A stretch of DNA of 54,041 nt from DATGFK01 sp040007395 (GTDB lineage Bacteria; Chloroflexota; Anaerolineae; Aggregatilineales; UBA2796), in NCBI GenBank assembly GCA_040007395.1, contig JBDTVG010000221.1:1-54041 (forward strand), read 5' to 3'. Under the pieces are notes generated by a model that saw nothing but the letters and a program-made list of their open reading frames with translations, was not told where the DNA came from and made no database searches. Position numbers and translations under genes: made by a program. Positions 8,686 to 17,225 of this stretch are shown here, piece by piece. Within the stretch, counting starts at the first letter, position 1. The number at the start of each line of letters is the position of its first letter.

Positions 8686-9687
8686 GATCGATGGAGTCGG
8701 CTGGGCAAGCGGCAAACTTGTTGAGCCGCCGTTGACCGCTGTATTGACCTGAGCGACTTGCTTGTTGCGAGAACGCAGCGTCATCTCGCTGGTGACTATC
8801 GCCCCAAGCAGCACGACACTTAGCAGCAGCGGAATCCACCAGAGGCGCAGCGTTCGGCTGGTCGATGGCAGTTGCGCCGGATCGAGCGGCACACGCAGCC
8901 GGATAAACTGCAACAGGATAAAGGCGATAAAGCTCATCACGATCACGAGCAGCAGCCAACGCACACTGAATAAATTCTGGTATTGATCGTCGCTGACAGT
9001 GACCAAAAAATAGCTATTCAGCAGGGGGTTCAACAGCAGCGGCAATCCCAGATTATAGCCAGCGGTAATGCCGATGGCGTACCAGATCGAATCGGTGAAG
9101 TACACGGTAAATGCTGCCATCAAGCCCACCAAAACCAAGGCGGGGATGGCGCTCGATGCGAGATCGGTACTGAACAGCCCATAGCCAGCAAACAACAGCG
9201 CCGTTAGGATTGCGCCTCGGAAACGGTTACTTTGTCCGGCGGCGTGTTGGATAAAGCCCCAGAATAGCAAACCCTGAAACAGTGGAATAATGATCCCATA
9301 TTGAAGAATGTAGGTGACCTGCGAAGATTCAGTCACAAGACGCGGCGGGAACGGCCCGACAGTGTTTTCGAGAAAGCGGTAGACCATAAAGGACAACCAA
9401 TAAAATGGAAACCAGATCGCCACGCCTGCCAGCACACTGACGATCAGGCTGATCGGGCCGGGTGCACGTCCCACCAGATCGTGCAGCTTGAGCCGCTGGA
9501 GAAAGATTGCCGCTAGGGTAAAGCCGCCTACGATGAACAAAGCAGCAACGAAGCGTAGGAAAAGTGGCTCAATGTTAGTGGCTAACGAGAGCGTGAGCGC
9601 CGCCGTGCCGATCAGCACCAGCAGATACAACCACAACGCGGCACGCAGCGAAGGAAACTGCACAGAGGCTTGAGATTTTTCAGGCAT
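8671..9687 (-). CDS. CPBP-like multipass membrane protein lacking the catalytic Glu pair
   Basis: Membrane protein of 338 residues with about eight hydrophobic spans. The layout is reminiscent of the CPBP (CAAX protease / bacteriocin-processing) family. The segment at residues 133-148, IIPLFQGLLFWGFIQH, sits where active members carry EExxxR (typically P..EELLFRG). Here Gln-Gly replaces Glu-Glu and Trp replaces Arg, so proteolytic activity is unlikely. The family assignment is by overall pattern and is tentative. A TP-rich cytoplasmic or external tail (LAQPTPSISQTP) ends the protein. It converges on the SH3b gene with a 15-base overlap. Confidence 0.5.
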   Translation of the reverse strand: MPEKSQASVQFPSLRAALWLYLLVLIGTAALTLSLATNIEPLFLRFVAALFIVGGFTLAAIFLQRLKLHDLVGRAPGPISLIVSVLAGVAIWFPFYWLSFMVYRFLENTVGPFPPRLVTESSQVTYILQYGIIIPLFQGLLFWGFIQHAAGQSNRFRGAILTALLFAGYGLFSTDLASSAIPALVLVGLMAAFTVYFTDSIWYAIGITAGYNLGLPLLLNPLLNSYFLVTVSDDQYQNLFSVRWLLLVIVMSFIAFILLQFIRLRVPLDPAQLPSTSRTLRLWWIPLLLSVVLLGAIVTSEMTLRSRNKQVAQVNTAVNGGSTSLPLAQPTPSISQTP

Positions 9688-9936
9688 GAAAAGTTTTGCT
9701 CACTATTCGTGATATTGGCATTTACCGATAAATGTGTCCCACTACACGATTATGCACGCCTTAGCAGCGTAGTGCTAGCGCAAAGTAATAATTTCAGAAA
9801 GCCGCCACTTTCGTGAATTGCTCTAAACCATAATGTACTACAATGTGCCAACAGCGCGACTCTCACCCGAATGCCCCCAACATTTGCCCTTGACGACCCG
9901 TTTAGCCGTGTGGTATTATCGTTAACGTATTGGTTA

Positions 9937-10009
9937 GGGGGCGTGGTGTAGTGGTTAACACGTCGGCCTGTCAAGCCGAAGATCGCGGGTTCGAGACCCG
10001 TCGCTCCCG
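9937..10009 (+). tRNA. tRNA-Asp (GTC)
   Basis: A 73-nt cloverleaf. The acceptor stem is GGGGGCG (9937-9943) with CGCTCCC (10002-10008), including one G-U pair, and the discriminator is G. The D arm has GTG/CAC, the anticodon loop reads CTGTCAA (anticodon GTC), and the T arm is GCGGG-TTCGAGA-CCCGT. CCA is not encoded. The recombinase gene on the opposite strand ends only ten bases downstream, the usual position for an integrated element, although the tRNA itself is intact. Confidence 0.95.
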
Positions 10010-10018
10010 AATTAATAG

Positions 10019-11665
10019 TTAAGTAAATATGGTAGAAATACTCTCACTAAGTAGAGTATTCTGAACAGCATTAACTATCTGAGTTGATGCTGTTTTGTTT
10101 TCCCCTAAAATCACCGCGAAGCTTCCATATAGTACCAATGCCAACACTTGACTATCATGGACAAAGACCTTTTCCACAACCACTTCAATAAGCTGTTTTC
10201 GGGCTTCATCTGGTTTGACTTGAGTGGCACATGTTTCCCAATAAGCATTGAAATTGGTCAGTAAATCCTCAGCTTCAGTGATTTGATCGTAATCCGCTGG
10301 GTGCAGGTTATCGAGTTCTTGCTGTAATTGACGACGTTTTTTAACATATTCGTCTTTATTGAGAAACCCTTCTTCCCAACGTAGATCAACTCGTTTAATC
10401 ACTTCTTCAATTTCTGCTAACCGTTTGAATGAGGATTCGTTGTCAATCCGATTCTGCACGGCACACCCAACTTGTTCACGGAATTCTTCTGGAATTACCA
10501 AATGTGACAGAATTTCTACTACTTGATGATCCAAATCGTTAGCAGCGATCAAGCGTTCTGAACACTTATCATACCCGCGCACACGAGCAATACACTGATA
10601 CCATCCCTTCCCGGTTCTCTTAATGAACGATGGACGCATCTTGCCATAGTTATCGTCCAATAAATCTGCTGGCTTGTTAGCGATACACTGTGTACAATAC
10701 ACCCTATCGTGAAGGGCATAGATACGAGTAGTACTAGCTGACTTGACGGTTACTGACATGCCTGCCCGCACTTCTTGACAGCGATTAAAGAGATCCTCAC
10801 TGATAAAGCCTTGATGCTGCCCCATGACCCACGCTTTGCGCTTTCGGCTCGATTTTTTGCCTTCGCCAAGTGAACCACTATATTGTGTGTCAGCATGGGA
10901 GACTAGCCCTAGATACACCTTGTTTTGAAGCATATCGCGCACCATTTCTTTGTTGATCGGTTGTTTTCCGATACGGAGCTTTTGAATATCCTTTTTGCTA
11001 TTCATCCATTCGGCAATTTTGGTATCAGAGTATCTGCCCGTCGCATAGCGACGAAAGGCCAGTCGAACAACGGCGGCAATCCGTAGCATTACATACAAAC
11101 CTGTCGGATGTTCAAGGGTTGCTTTTGTGGTTGTCACTAATTCATAGCCAAGTGGTGCGATACTCCCATTGAATTTGCCCCCTTCAAAGCGCCCTACTTT
11201 TGCCCGCTTGGCATCGGTACTAAGGTTCTTGGAATAGAACGCATAAAAGACTGCCAGCAATTGTTCCATCATTGCTGTGTACGGAGAGTCATCATCATCT
11301 TCACTAAATCCCTCGACACAATACAGTTTCAATCTATATTCGTTGCGAAGCAGAATCTTGATCATCACCGAATGTTCGGGATTACGGGCGAGACGGTCAA
11401 ACTTCCAAAGCATGACCGCATCAAAACGCCCATGTTCTGCGTCAGTACGCAGCTTGCTAAAGCCCTCGCGGTCAAGACTCCAGCCCGATTTGGCAGCATC
11501 GGTGTAGACTGCCACTACCGTTCCACTCCGTTCGGCAATAGCTTTCCGGCAATATTTTTCCTGTTCTTCCAAACTGATTTCGTTCTGCATATCGGTTGAA
11601 TAGCGGGCGTAAATCGCGAATCGAATTGGTGGCTCAGTCTTGGAGAGAATCGAATTGGTGGTCAT
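10019..11665 (-). CDS. Large serine recombinase (resolvase/invertase type)
   Basis: Site-specific recombinase of 548 residues. The N-terminal resolvase catalytic domain (about 15-165) has the nucleophile in YARYSTDMQNE (Ser23) and the conserved Arg-rich helix LWKFDRLARN. The recombinase domain follows (about 180-310, PLGYELV, IAEWMN, MLQNKVYLG). A zinc-ribbon region has paired cysteines (VYCTQC, then YQC and KC), and a coiled-coil-rich C-terminal part follows (EIEEVIKRVD, LQQELDNL). All parts expected of an integrase-type large serine recombinase are present. It stands alone: no phage or transposon cargo is seen, and its 3' end is ten bases from tRNA-Asp. It may be a reduced integrated element or a resident solo recombinase. 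Confidence 0.88.
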   Translation of the reverse strand: MTTNSILSKTEPPIRFAIYARYSTDMQNEISLEEQEKYCRKAIAERSGTVVAVYTDAAKSGWSLDREGFSKLRTDAEHGRFDAVMLWKFDRLARNPEHSVMIKILLRNEYRLKLYCVEGFSEDDDDSPYTAMMEQLLAVFYAFYSKNLSTDAKRAKVGRFEGGKFNGSIAPLGYELVTTTKATLEHPTGLYVMLRIAAVVRLAFRRYATGRYSDTKIAEWMNSKKDIQKLRIGKQPINKEMVRDMLQNKVYLGLVSHADTQYSGSLGEGKKSSRKRKAWVMGQHQGFISEDLFNRCQEVRAGMSVTVKSASTTRIYALHDRVYCTQCIANKPADLLDDNYGKMRPSFIKRTGKGWYQCIARVRGYDKCSERLIAANDLDHQVVEILSHLVIPEEFREQVGCAVQNRIDNESSFKRLAEIEEVIKRVDLRWEEGFLNKDEYVKKRRQLQQELDNLHPADYDQITEAEDLLTNFNAYWETCATQVKPDEARKQLIEVVVEKVFVHDSQVLALVLYGSFAVILGENKTASTQIVNAVQNTLLSESISTIFT

Positions 11666-11810
11666 GATCAGAGTTCCTTTCGGTGTTAGGTGCGAATTCG
11701 GTCAGAATGAATGAATTAAACGTTTTGAAATTTCTGATAGGTAAGCCATGTGAAATATTGCAGTTCAGTATGCTTCCTTTCCGAGTGAACCGCTCGTAAA
11801 CCCGTAAAAC

Positions 11811-11847
11811 AAAAAGTCGTCAACTGCTGGAATCAGCAATTGACGAC
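11811..11847 (-). terminator. Minus-strand terminator-like hairpin
   Basis: The stem at 11816-11829 pairs with 11834-11847 over 14 positions with one mismatch and a 4-nt loop. On the minus strand it is followed by a T-rich run (complement of 11804-11815). No minus-strand gene is recognised immediately upstream of it, so it may insulate the recombinase promoter from read-through. Confidence 0.5.
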
Positions 11848-11911
11848 TAAGGTCTCGCAAACGATAATTGCGCCTAGCCTGCCTTGCTGGTTCTTTCAGC
11901 GTGGTGGGTTA

Positions 11912-11957
11912 GCTCCCGATTGATGCTGGTAACACCAATCGGGAGCGTCTTTTTATT
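11912..11957 (+). terminator. Plus-strand intrinsic terminator or leader attenuator
   Basis: A perfect 11-bp stem, GCTCCCGATTG/CAATCGGGAGC (11912-11922, 11936-11946), followed by GTCTTTTTATT. There is no plus-strand gene immediately upstream, and the haloperoxidase gene starts 182 bases downstream. It could therefore end a small untranslated RNA or act as an attenuator in that gene's leader. The first 8 bases (GCTCCCGA) also match the 3' end of tRNA-Asp. Confidence 0.6.
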
Positions 11958-12138
11958 GAGTTGACTGTCTATTATTATATGCCAAAATTCGGTGTTTGCG
12001 TGGAAATTGTTTAGGCAAGGCAGCCAAGACTCCCATTCTACGACGATTGGCCTATGGCTGGTTGACGTTCGGCTAGCCAAAACCCATGAATTGTAATATT
12101 CTGAGGAGTGCCAGCATCCTTTCTGGGAAGGTATAAAA

Positions 12139-13500
12139 ATGACAAAACTTCGCTTCACACGACCTACTCGTAACCTGTTGATGTTATTGATTGCCATTTG
12201 TACTTTTGTGTTGCCGCATCTGTCTATCGTTATCTCGCAAATTGCCAAAGCACAAGAAGAAAATCCGTCAGTGAAAGCCGCTGATCTCGATGCGGCTTTC
12301 GCTACGGAGTGGATGCAAATGCTTTATGGGCGAGTTGAAGCCGAGAAGATCTCGCCTCCGGCAGCTTCGCGGGTCTACGCTTATGCGGGTGTGACCCTAT
12401 ACGAAGCAGTGCTGGCAGGAATGCCCGGTTTTAACTCACTGGCGGGCCAGCTTACCGATATGCCGGATATGCCCGAGTTGCCCGACGAAAAAGCCATCTA
12501 CGATTGGCCCGCCAGCGCCGATGCAGCCTTGGCAGTCACATTGAAAGGGTTAATGTCAGCCGATTCGGTTAGTGCAATTGATGCACTGCGAACAACTCAC
12601 CTTGCCGGGCGCACGCAGGCCACGAACGCTGAGGTCGTCAAGCGTTCGGTAGACTACGGAGAATCCATTGGCAAAGCGATCCTTGATTGGGCTGCTAAAG
12701 ATGGCTACAAAGAGGCCGAAAGCAAACCCTACGAACTGCCAAAGGGAGACGCATCTACCTATATCCTGACTACACCGGGAACCAAACCGAATGAGCCGTA
12801 CTGGGGGACTTTACGGACTTTTGCCCTGCAATCGACAAACCTGTGCGATGTGCAGCCGAGCATGAAATTTGACACCGATCCCTCGTCTACCTTCTATGCT
12901 CAGGCGATGGAAGTCAAGACCACTCGCGATAACCTGACCGAAGAGCAGAAAGCTATTGCCAATTTCTGGGTCGATACTGCTGGGATCACCGGGACACCCG
13001 GCGGCCATTGGGTCTCTATTGAGAATCAAGTCGTTATCCAGCAACATATCAAACTAGACTGGGCTGCCGGAATGTATGCACTAGTCGGTGTGGCACTCGG
13101 TGATGCCTTTATCGCGTGCTGGAATCTCAAATACGAAGTGCTGCTGCTGCGCCCAGAAACCTATATCAAGCAGTACATCCGCCGCAGTTGGGCACCCTAT
13201 ATCCAGACTCCGCCGTTCCCCGAATATCCGTCGGGACACTCAGTGGCTTCGGCGGCAGCCGCCGAAGTGCTGACGAAACACTTGGGGACAGTTGCCTTTA
13301 AGGATGACACACATAAAATTCACAACATGCCCGCCCGATTCTTCACCTCGTTTGAGGCAGCCGCGCAAGAAGCCGCTATCTCGCGCTTATATGGTGGGAT
13401 TCACTACCGTGCCGCGATTGAAAATGGGCTACGTCAGGGCCACTGCATTGGTTCCATAGTGCTTAGTCGAATCCAGTTGAAGCCCCGGCTTAACGGCTAA
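12139..13500 (+). CDS. Exported vanadium-dependent haloperoxidase / PAP2-superfamily protein
   Basis: Protein of 453 residues with an N-terminal signal peptide (hydrophobic stretch about 12-33, ending near AKAQ). The three PAP2/vanadium-haloperoxidase motifs are complete: K331-x6-RP (338-339), PSGH (364-367) and SRLYGGIH (415-422), giving the Lys, Arg and His residues that bind vanadate or phosphate. The spacing and the large helical N-terminal region fit bacterial haloperoxidase-like proteins better than small PAP2 phosphatases. Whether it oxidises halide or hydrolyses phosphate cannot be told from sequence. It has its own transcript, with two hairpins downstream (13511-13571). AAGG at 12128-12131 is a weak ribosome-binding site. 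Confidence 0.8.
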   Translation: MTKLRFTRPTRNLLMLLIAICTFVLPHLSIVISQIAKAQEENPSVKAADLDAAFATEWMQMLYGRVEAEKISPPAASRVYAYAGVTLYEAVLAGMPGFNSLAGQLTDMPDMPELPDEKAIYDWPASADAALAVTLKGLMSADSVSAIDALRTTHLAGRTQATNAEVVKRSVDYGESIGKAILDWAAKDGYKEAESKPYELPKGDASTYILTTPGTKPNEPYWGTLRTFALQSTNLCDVQPSMKFDTDPSSTFYAQAMEVKTTRDNLTEEQKAIANFWVDTAGITGTPGGHWVSIENQVVIQQHIKLDWAAGMYALVGVALGDAFIACWNLKYEVLLLRPETYIKQYIRRSWAPYIQTPPFPEYPSGHSVASAAAAEVLTKHLGTVAFKDDTHKIHNMPARFFTSFEAAAQEAAISRLYGGIHYRAAIENGLRQGHCIGSIVLSRIQLKPRLNG

Positions 13501-13510
13501 TGAATAGGGT

Positions 13511-13571
13511 GGGCGATCCTCTATAGATTGCCCATTCCATCATTCATAAGGGACAGCCTACGTGCTGTCCC
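13511..13571 (+). terminator. Two consecutive hairpins after the haloperoxidase gene
   Basis: Hairpin 1 pairs GGGCGATC (13511-13518) with GATTGCCC (13526-13533). Hairpin 2 pairs GGGACAGC (13550-13557) with GCTGTCCC (13564-13571), an 8-bp perfect stem followed by GCTTTGCCC. The U-tracts are weak, so termination efficiency is uncertain. Confidence 0.5.
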
Positions 13572-13693
13572 GCTTTGCCCAAACAGTGGATACGCCCTCT
13601 TTGTCATAGGCACGATATTTGCCGATGCGCCTCAATTGCGTTAGATTGTGGATGCAGTAGACATAATCGATAGTTTGTAATGGAATATAACGG

Positions 13694-15634
13694 ATGCGAT
13701 TGATACAGAAATTTGTGCTGAGTGGTGTATTGTTAGGTGCTCTCCTCTCGACATTGCTAACTTCTCCTGTGCCTTCGATTGCGGCTAGCACGGCAACGGC
13801 GGCGCTGGCTCCTTGTAAATTCGATGTGGGGTTAGGTGCGGCAAAATATCAGATCGACGCAAAATGTGCGGTCGTGCCAGTTCCCGAAGATTGGAGCAAG
13901 CCCGACGGCAAAAAACTAGATATTCATGTCACTGTCTTGGCGGCGACTAAGTCCAACAAACAGGCCGAACCGATCTTCTATTTCGAGGGTGGGCCGGGCG
14001 CGTCTGCCATTACGAACTTTGGGCAGACATTTTATGCCGCTTACCGTTCGCTGCGCGAAAGCTACGATGTGGTGCTAATCGACCAACGCGGCACGGGCAG
14101 TTCGTCCTCGCTGCAATGTACCGAAGTTACCGATCAGGAATTGGCGGATCTTTCCAAAGCTCAAGACGATAAAGAAGGCACAGCGCAGTTCATCGAACGA
14201 ATCAAAGCCTGTCTCACGCGGCTATCCGCCACGACTGATCCAGCGTTATATACTAGCAAAGTCTTTGCTGATGATACCGATGCAGTACGAATAGCGTTGG
14301 GCTACGATAAGGTTAATGTCTACGGTAGTTCCTACGGCACATGGTTAGGCCAGATCTATCTGGGTCGTCATGGCGACCATATCAAGGCGATTGTACTGGA
14401 TAGTGTCGCTGGCCCTTGGAACTTCTATCTACTGGACGCTTCCAAAAACGCACAGGCTTCGCTCGATAAGGTGTTCGCGCTATGCAAAGCCGATTCCACT
14501 TGCAACCAGATCTACCCTGACTTACCCAGCAAACTCAAGCAGGTCTTGGACAAACTCGACAAAGAACCTACCAAGACGTTTGGCCTCGGTACGCTGACGC
14601 TCAAAAGCTACCCGGTCACAATGACGCGCAGCCGATTTCTGGAAGTGCTGCGTTCGGCACTGTACCTCAGTGCCAATATCAGCGTGATCCCGCAAATGGT
14701 GGTACAAGCTGCCAACGGCGACTTCACGCTTTCGGCAGCGCAGTTGACTCTTGAAGCGGAACTCGCCTCTCAGGTTTCGCTCGGCATGTATTACAGTGTC
14801 CATTGTTCGGAAAGTCTACCGTTTTACACCGATGCACTGATTGAGCGCTACAAATCCGATAGCTTTTACGGGGCGGGTGTAGACGGAGACAAAGAACTCG
14901 CCGAGACGTGCAAAGCGTGGCGCAGTGCCGAACTTGACCCGGCAGATGTCGCGCCTGTGAAATCGGATCGTCCCGTGCTAATCCTCGGCGGAGCGCTCGA
15001 TCCGATCACGGCGGTGGCCTTTGGTCAGGAAACCAACCAACGCTTGACGCACAGCACCTTAGTAGTATTCCCCTATCAGGCGCATGTGCCGCTGGTGGGT
15101 AGCAAATGCGCTCAAAATATCACCAAAGCCTTCTTCGACGCGCCGGAAAAGGCTATTGATACAAGTTGCGTGGCAAACGATGTGAAGCCGATCTTTGCCG
15201 GAGCGTATCAAGTCGAACTGGCTCCGTACAGCGATCCTGATGGCGCATTCAGTGTCAACATTCCAAAAGGCTGGATTGCTCAACCCAACAAAGCCACCAG
15301 CCCGATGACCTTTTTTACCAGTCCTGACGGCGTGCAGCTATTAGGCATCGGCAATTTCAAGAACATGAGTGGCGCTGCTGCCGAAAAAGCCGCCTTTGAC
15401 ATTATTGGCAAAACTTACGGCGCAGTTGATGTCCAGATCGCGCAATCAATGTTGTTTATCACCATTGTGCAGCACGGGCTGGATCGGCCTGATCAAGCCT
15501 ACATCGGCGCACTGCTGATCCGTTCGCTTGGGGCAGATACGCAAGTGGTGTGGCAGGCCGCGCCCGCCAATATCCTTCAGGCGGTACTAATGCCAGTGGC
15601 GATACCCGTCTTTACCAGCCTTGTTGCCCGATAA
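13694..15634 (+). CDS. Exported alpha/beta hydrolase, tripeptidyl-aminopeptidase (TAP)-like
   Basis: Secreted protein of 646 residues with a signal peptide (about 1-31, ending SIAAS). The hydrolase fold shows the strand IFYFEGGPGASA (oxyanion region), VVLIDQRGTGSS, the nucleophile elbow YGSSYG with Ser213, an acidic loop LILGGALDPIT and a His loop VFPYQAHVP. The TAP-like C-terminal domain follows, in which two cysteines (GSKC..., DTSC) may form a disulfide. About 140 residues beyond that (from roughly 500) are extra: a region with GAFSVNIPKGWIAQP that resembles PsbP/MOG1-type domains in pattern. The likely role is extracellular peptide or ester hydrolysis. No neighbour clearly shares the pathway. 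Confidence 0.75.
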   Translation: MRLIQKFVLSGVLLGALLSTLLTSPVPSIAASTATAALAPCKFDVGLGAAKYQIDAKCAVVPVPEDWSKPDGKKLDIHVTVLAATKSNKQAEPIFYFEGGPGASAITNFGQTFYAAYRSLRESYDVVLIDQRGTGSSSSLQCTEVTDQELADLSKAQDDKEGTAQFIERIKACLTRLSATTDPALYTSKVFADDTDAVRIALGYDKVNVYGSSYGTWLGQIYLGRHGDHIKAIVLDSVAGPWNFYLLDASKNAQASLDKVFALCKADSTCNQIYPDLPSKLKQVLDKLDKEPTKTFGLGTLTLKSYPVTMTRSRFLEVLRSALYLSANISVIPQMVVQAANGDFTLSAAQLTLEAELASQVSLGMYYSVHCSESLPFYTDALIERYKSDSFYGAGVDGDKELAETCKAWRSAELDPADVAPVKSDRPVLILGGALDPITAVAFGQETNQRLTHSTLVVFPYQAHVPLVGSKCAQNITKAFFDAPEKAIDTSCVANDVKPIFAGAYQVELAPYSDPDGAFSVNIPKGWIAQPNKATSPMTFFTSPDGVQLLGIGNFKNMSGAAAEKAAFDIIGKTYGAVDVQIAQSMLFITIVQHGLDRPDQAYIGALLIRSLGADTQVVWQAAPANILQAVLMPVAIPVFTSLVAR

Positions 15635-15655
15635 ACGGATTAAAGCCTATTGAGA

Positions 15656-15683
15656 AGTCCGAATCTGAGGTAAGATTCGGACT
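15656..15683. terminator. Perfect 11-bp hairpin between hydrolase and small hypothetical gene
   Basis: AGTCCGAATCT (15656-15666) pairs exactly with AGATTCGGACT (15673-15683) around a 6-nt loop. It sits 20 bases after the hydrolase stop and is followed by AGATTATT, so it is a probable terminator with a poor U-tract. The next gene then has its own ribosome site (GAGGAG). Confidence 0.5.
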
Positions 15684-15724
15684 AGATTATTGAGACACCT
15701 GCGTCCTACTTTGAGGAGAACTGC

Positions 15725-16123
15725 ATGACCACCAACTCGCGCACATGGTTTTACAACGAGCCTGAACACCGCCCCTACTATATCGAGGAGCGCGTTAACC
15801 AAAACCTGTGGGCTACCCGGCTTGGCTCGATCTATCTCGATTGCGTGCGGGCTGAACCGCCGTTCCGCATGGAAGGCGTATGGAACGGGATTACCGTTTC
15901 GATTGAGTGGGTTCCCAACAAATGGTTTATTCTGCATACGACTAAGGAAGATCGTACCCTGATTGGGGCTTTTGCCCAGATTTTGCAGTTCCCACCCACG
16001 TTGAGTTTTGAGGATGAAACGGGCGCATTTATCGCGGAGTGGCATCGCACCGACGCTGCTAAACGACTACAAGAACTACAGGGACATCCGAACTACACGA
16101 ATGTTAAAACCTATAAACGTTAG
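15725..16123 (+). CDS. Hypothetical protein, 132 residues
   Basis: Not recognised. The ATG at 15725 is preceded by GAGGAGAACTGC, a strong ribosome-binding site, which supports a real gene. The product is soluble, aromatic-rich and mildly acidic (RTWFYNEPEHRPYYIEER, IEWVPNKWFILHTT), with no signal peptide or membrane span. No catalytic pattern is visible. It is followed 48 bases later by another unrecognised gene on the same strand, and the two may be co-expressed. Confidence 0.6.
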   Translation: MTTNSRTWFYNEPEHRPYYIEERVNQNLWATRLGSIYLDCVRAEPPFRMEGVWNGITVSIEWVPNKWFILHTTKEDRTLIGAFAQILQFPPTLSFEDETGAFIAEWHRTDAAKRLQELQGHPNYTNVKTYKR

Positions 16124-16171
16124 GACAAACGACACACAACGTGTTGTTTAGACTCAGAAGGGTAACCCCTG

Positions 16172-16741
16172 ATGTTAGTTGCAAATTACGATCTGGATCG
16201 TGATCTTCGTACTGCGAAAGAGATGGCAGCGGGCTTAACCCCGTATATTTACGAAGACGAACTGTACGGTTTAATGCCGGGTGATCTGCCAAAACTGACC
16301 GTTGGTGGCTTGATGATGCGTCTGCATCGTCTCACCGCCATCTCTGGTGAACTTTCCCCGGCACAGCAGGAAGTGCTGCGAACTGCCCAAGAAAAACTCG
16401 ATGCAGTTCGTCGTGACTGGATGGTCGCTTACGAAGGGAAATTGCAGCGCGAATTCTCGGCACGTATCACCTCGATCAGCCAATTTCTCAGTGAATGCAG
16501 CGATAGCCCACATAACTGTGCCGATGGCTATCCCTCAACCGCCGAAAAGCGTGCGATTGCCGAAGCGCTGAATGATGAAGCGCTGCGCCTGAATATCATG
16601 GTGTCAGATGTCAAAGGGGCGCTGCTGTCTATCGACAATAAGCTGCACCGCTATACCCATGAAGGCGACTTTATCTGGGACGCACGCTTGAAACCTGCTT
16701 ACCCGCCTGAGAAATACTGGTTCCTGTACGTCAAGTTCTAA
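16172..16741 (+). CDS. Hypothetical protein, 189 residues, mostly helical
   Basis: Not recognised. The start ATG at 16172 has AAGGG about ten bases upstream. The sequence is rich in Leu, Ala, Glu and Arg, with long predicted-helix stretches (LSPAQQEVLRTAQEKLDAVR, KRAIAEALNDEALRLNIMV) and no signal peptide. Two cysteines lie close together (ECSDSPHNC). The C-terminus is aromatic (PEKYWFLYVKF). No enzyme motif is visible. It lies between another hypothetical gene and a SnoaL-like gene on the same strand. Confidence 0.6.
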   Translation: MLVANYDLDRDLRTAKEMAAGLTPYIYEDELYGLMPGDLPKLTVGGLMMRLHRLTAISGELSPAQQEVLRTAQEKLDAVRRDWMVAYEGKLQREFSARITSISQFLSECSDSPHNCADGYPSTAEKRAIAEALNDEALRLNIMVSDVKGALLSIDNKLHRYTHEGDFIWDARLKPAYPPEKYWFLYVKF

Positions 16742-16813
16742 TTGTTCAGGACTGATCATACTTGAGCAGCGTTGAGATTATTAGCGGGTTTGAGATCCTA
16801 CACTGGAGATCGT

Positions 16814-17203
16814 ATGAGTAGCATTGTAGAAGCGCAAATTATCGAGTCGGAAGAACGTCTACGACAAGCAATGTTGCATTCTGATGTTAGTGTTCTGGAC
16901 AAATTGGTTGCACCTGAACTCCTCTTTACCAGTCATGTGGGTCAATTGGTCACTAAAGCAGACGATCTCGCCTTCCATCAAGCTCGCATTCTCCGCTTGA
17001 CAGAACTTGAGCCTTCTCAACAGCAAATACAGATCCATCCCGACTTCGCGGTTGTATCTGTCCTGATGCACTTGGTAGGAACCTATGAGAGCACACCAAT
17101 CGATCAGCACATTCGTTATACCCGTGTCTGGTCGCTCTTGCCCAACGGATCGGTACAAGTTATCGCAGGTCACATGAGCGAAATCCCACCGACCAAGCGA
17201 TGA
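16814..17203 (+). CDS. SnoaL-like / DUF4440 (NTF2-fold) protein
   Basis: Small protein of 129 residues with the pattern of the DUF4440/SnoaL family: an N-terminal helix (EERLRQAMLHSDVSVLDKLV), the conserved APELLFTSHVGQLVTKADD turn, and alternating strands ending RYTRVWSLLPNGSVQVIAGH. Members are small-molecule-binding or ketosteroid-isomerase-like proteins of varied function; nothing here specifies a ligand. The ATG at 16814 is preferred over an upstream in-frame start at 16772 because GGAG lies six bases before it and the family begins here. It converges on the HIT gene with a 22-base gap. Confidence 0.7.
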   Translation: MSSIVEAQIIESEERLRQAMLHSDVSVLDKLVAPELLFTSHVGQLVTKADDLAFHQARILRLTELEPSQQQIQIHPDFAVVSVLMHLVGTYESTPIDQHIRYTRVWSLLPNGSVQVIAGHMSEIPPTKR

Positions 17204-17225
17204 ATTGCTGGCGTTCCAAAGTGGT

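Larger units (their letters stand above)
11666..12138. other. 473-base intergenic region with two strong stem-loops
   Basis: Non-coding gap between the recombinase promoter side and the PAP2/haloperoxidase gene. It holds the two hairpins listed separately (11811-11847 and 11912-11957). A minus-strand open frame (11874-12248) crosses it but runs into the start of the next gene and looks like a chance frame. No other gene was recognised. Confidence 0.5.

Noticed and set aside
10001..11946. tRNA-Asp end and 11912-11919 as attachment repeats of an integrated element
   Set aside because: Only eight bases (GCTCCCGA) agree, which is too short, and the second copy is part of a hairpin stem.
11881..11957. 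T-box riboswitch in the leader before the haloperoxidase gene
   Set aside because: There is a terminator-like hairpin, but the conserved T-box sequence and a specifier loop could not be found, and the downstream gene is not amino-acid related.
11874..12248. Minus-strand frame of 124 residues
   Set aside because: It runs into the start of the haloperoxidase gene, has no recognisable domain and crosses a strong hairpin.
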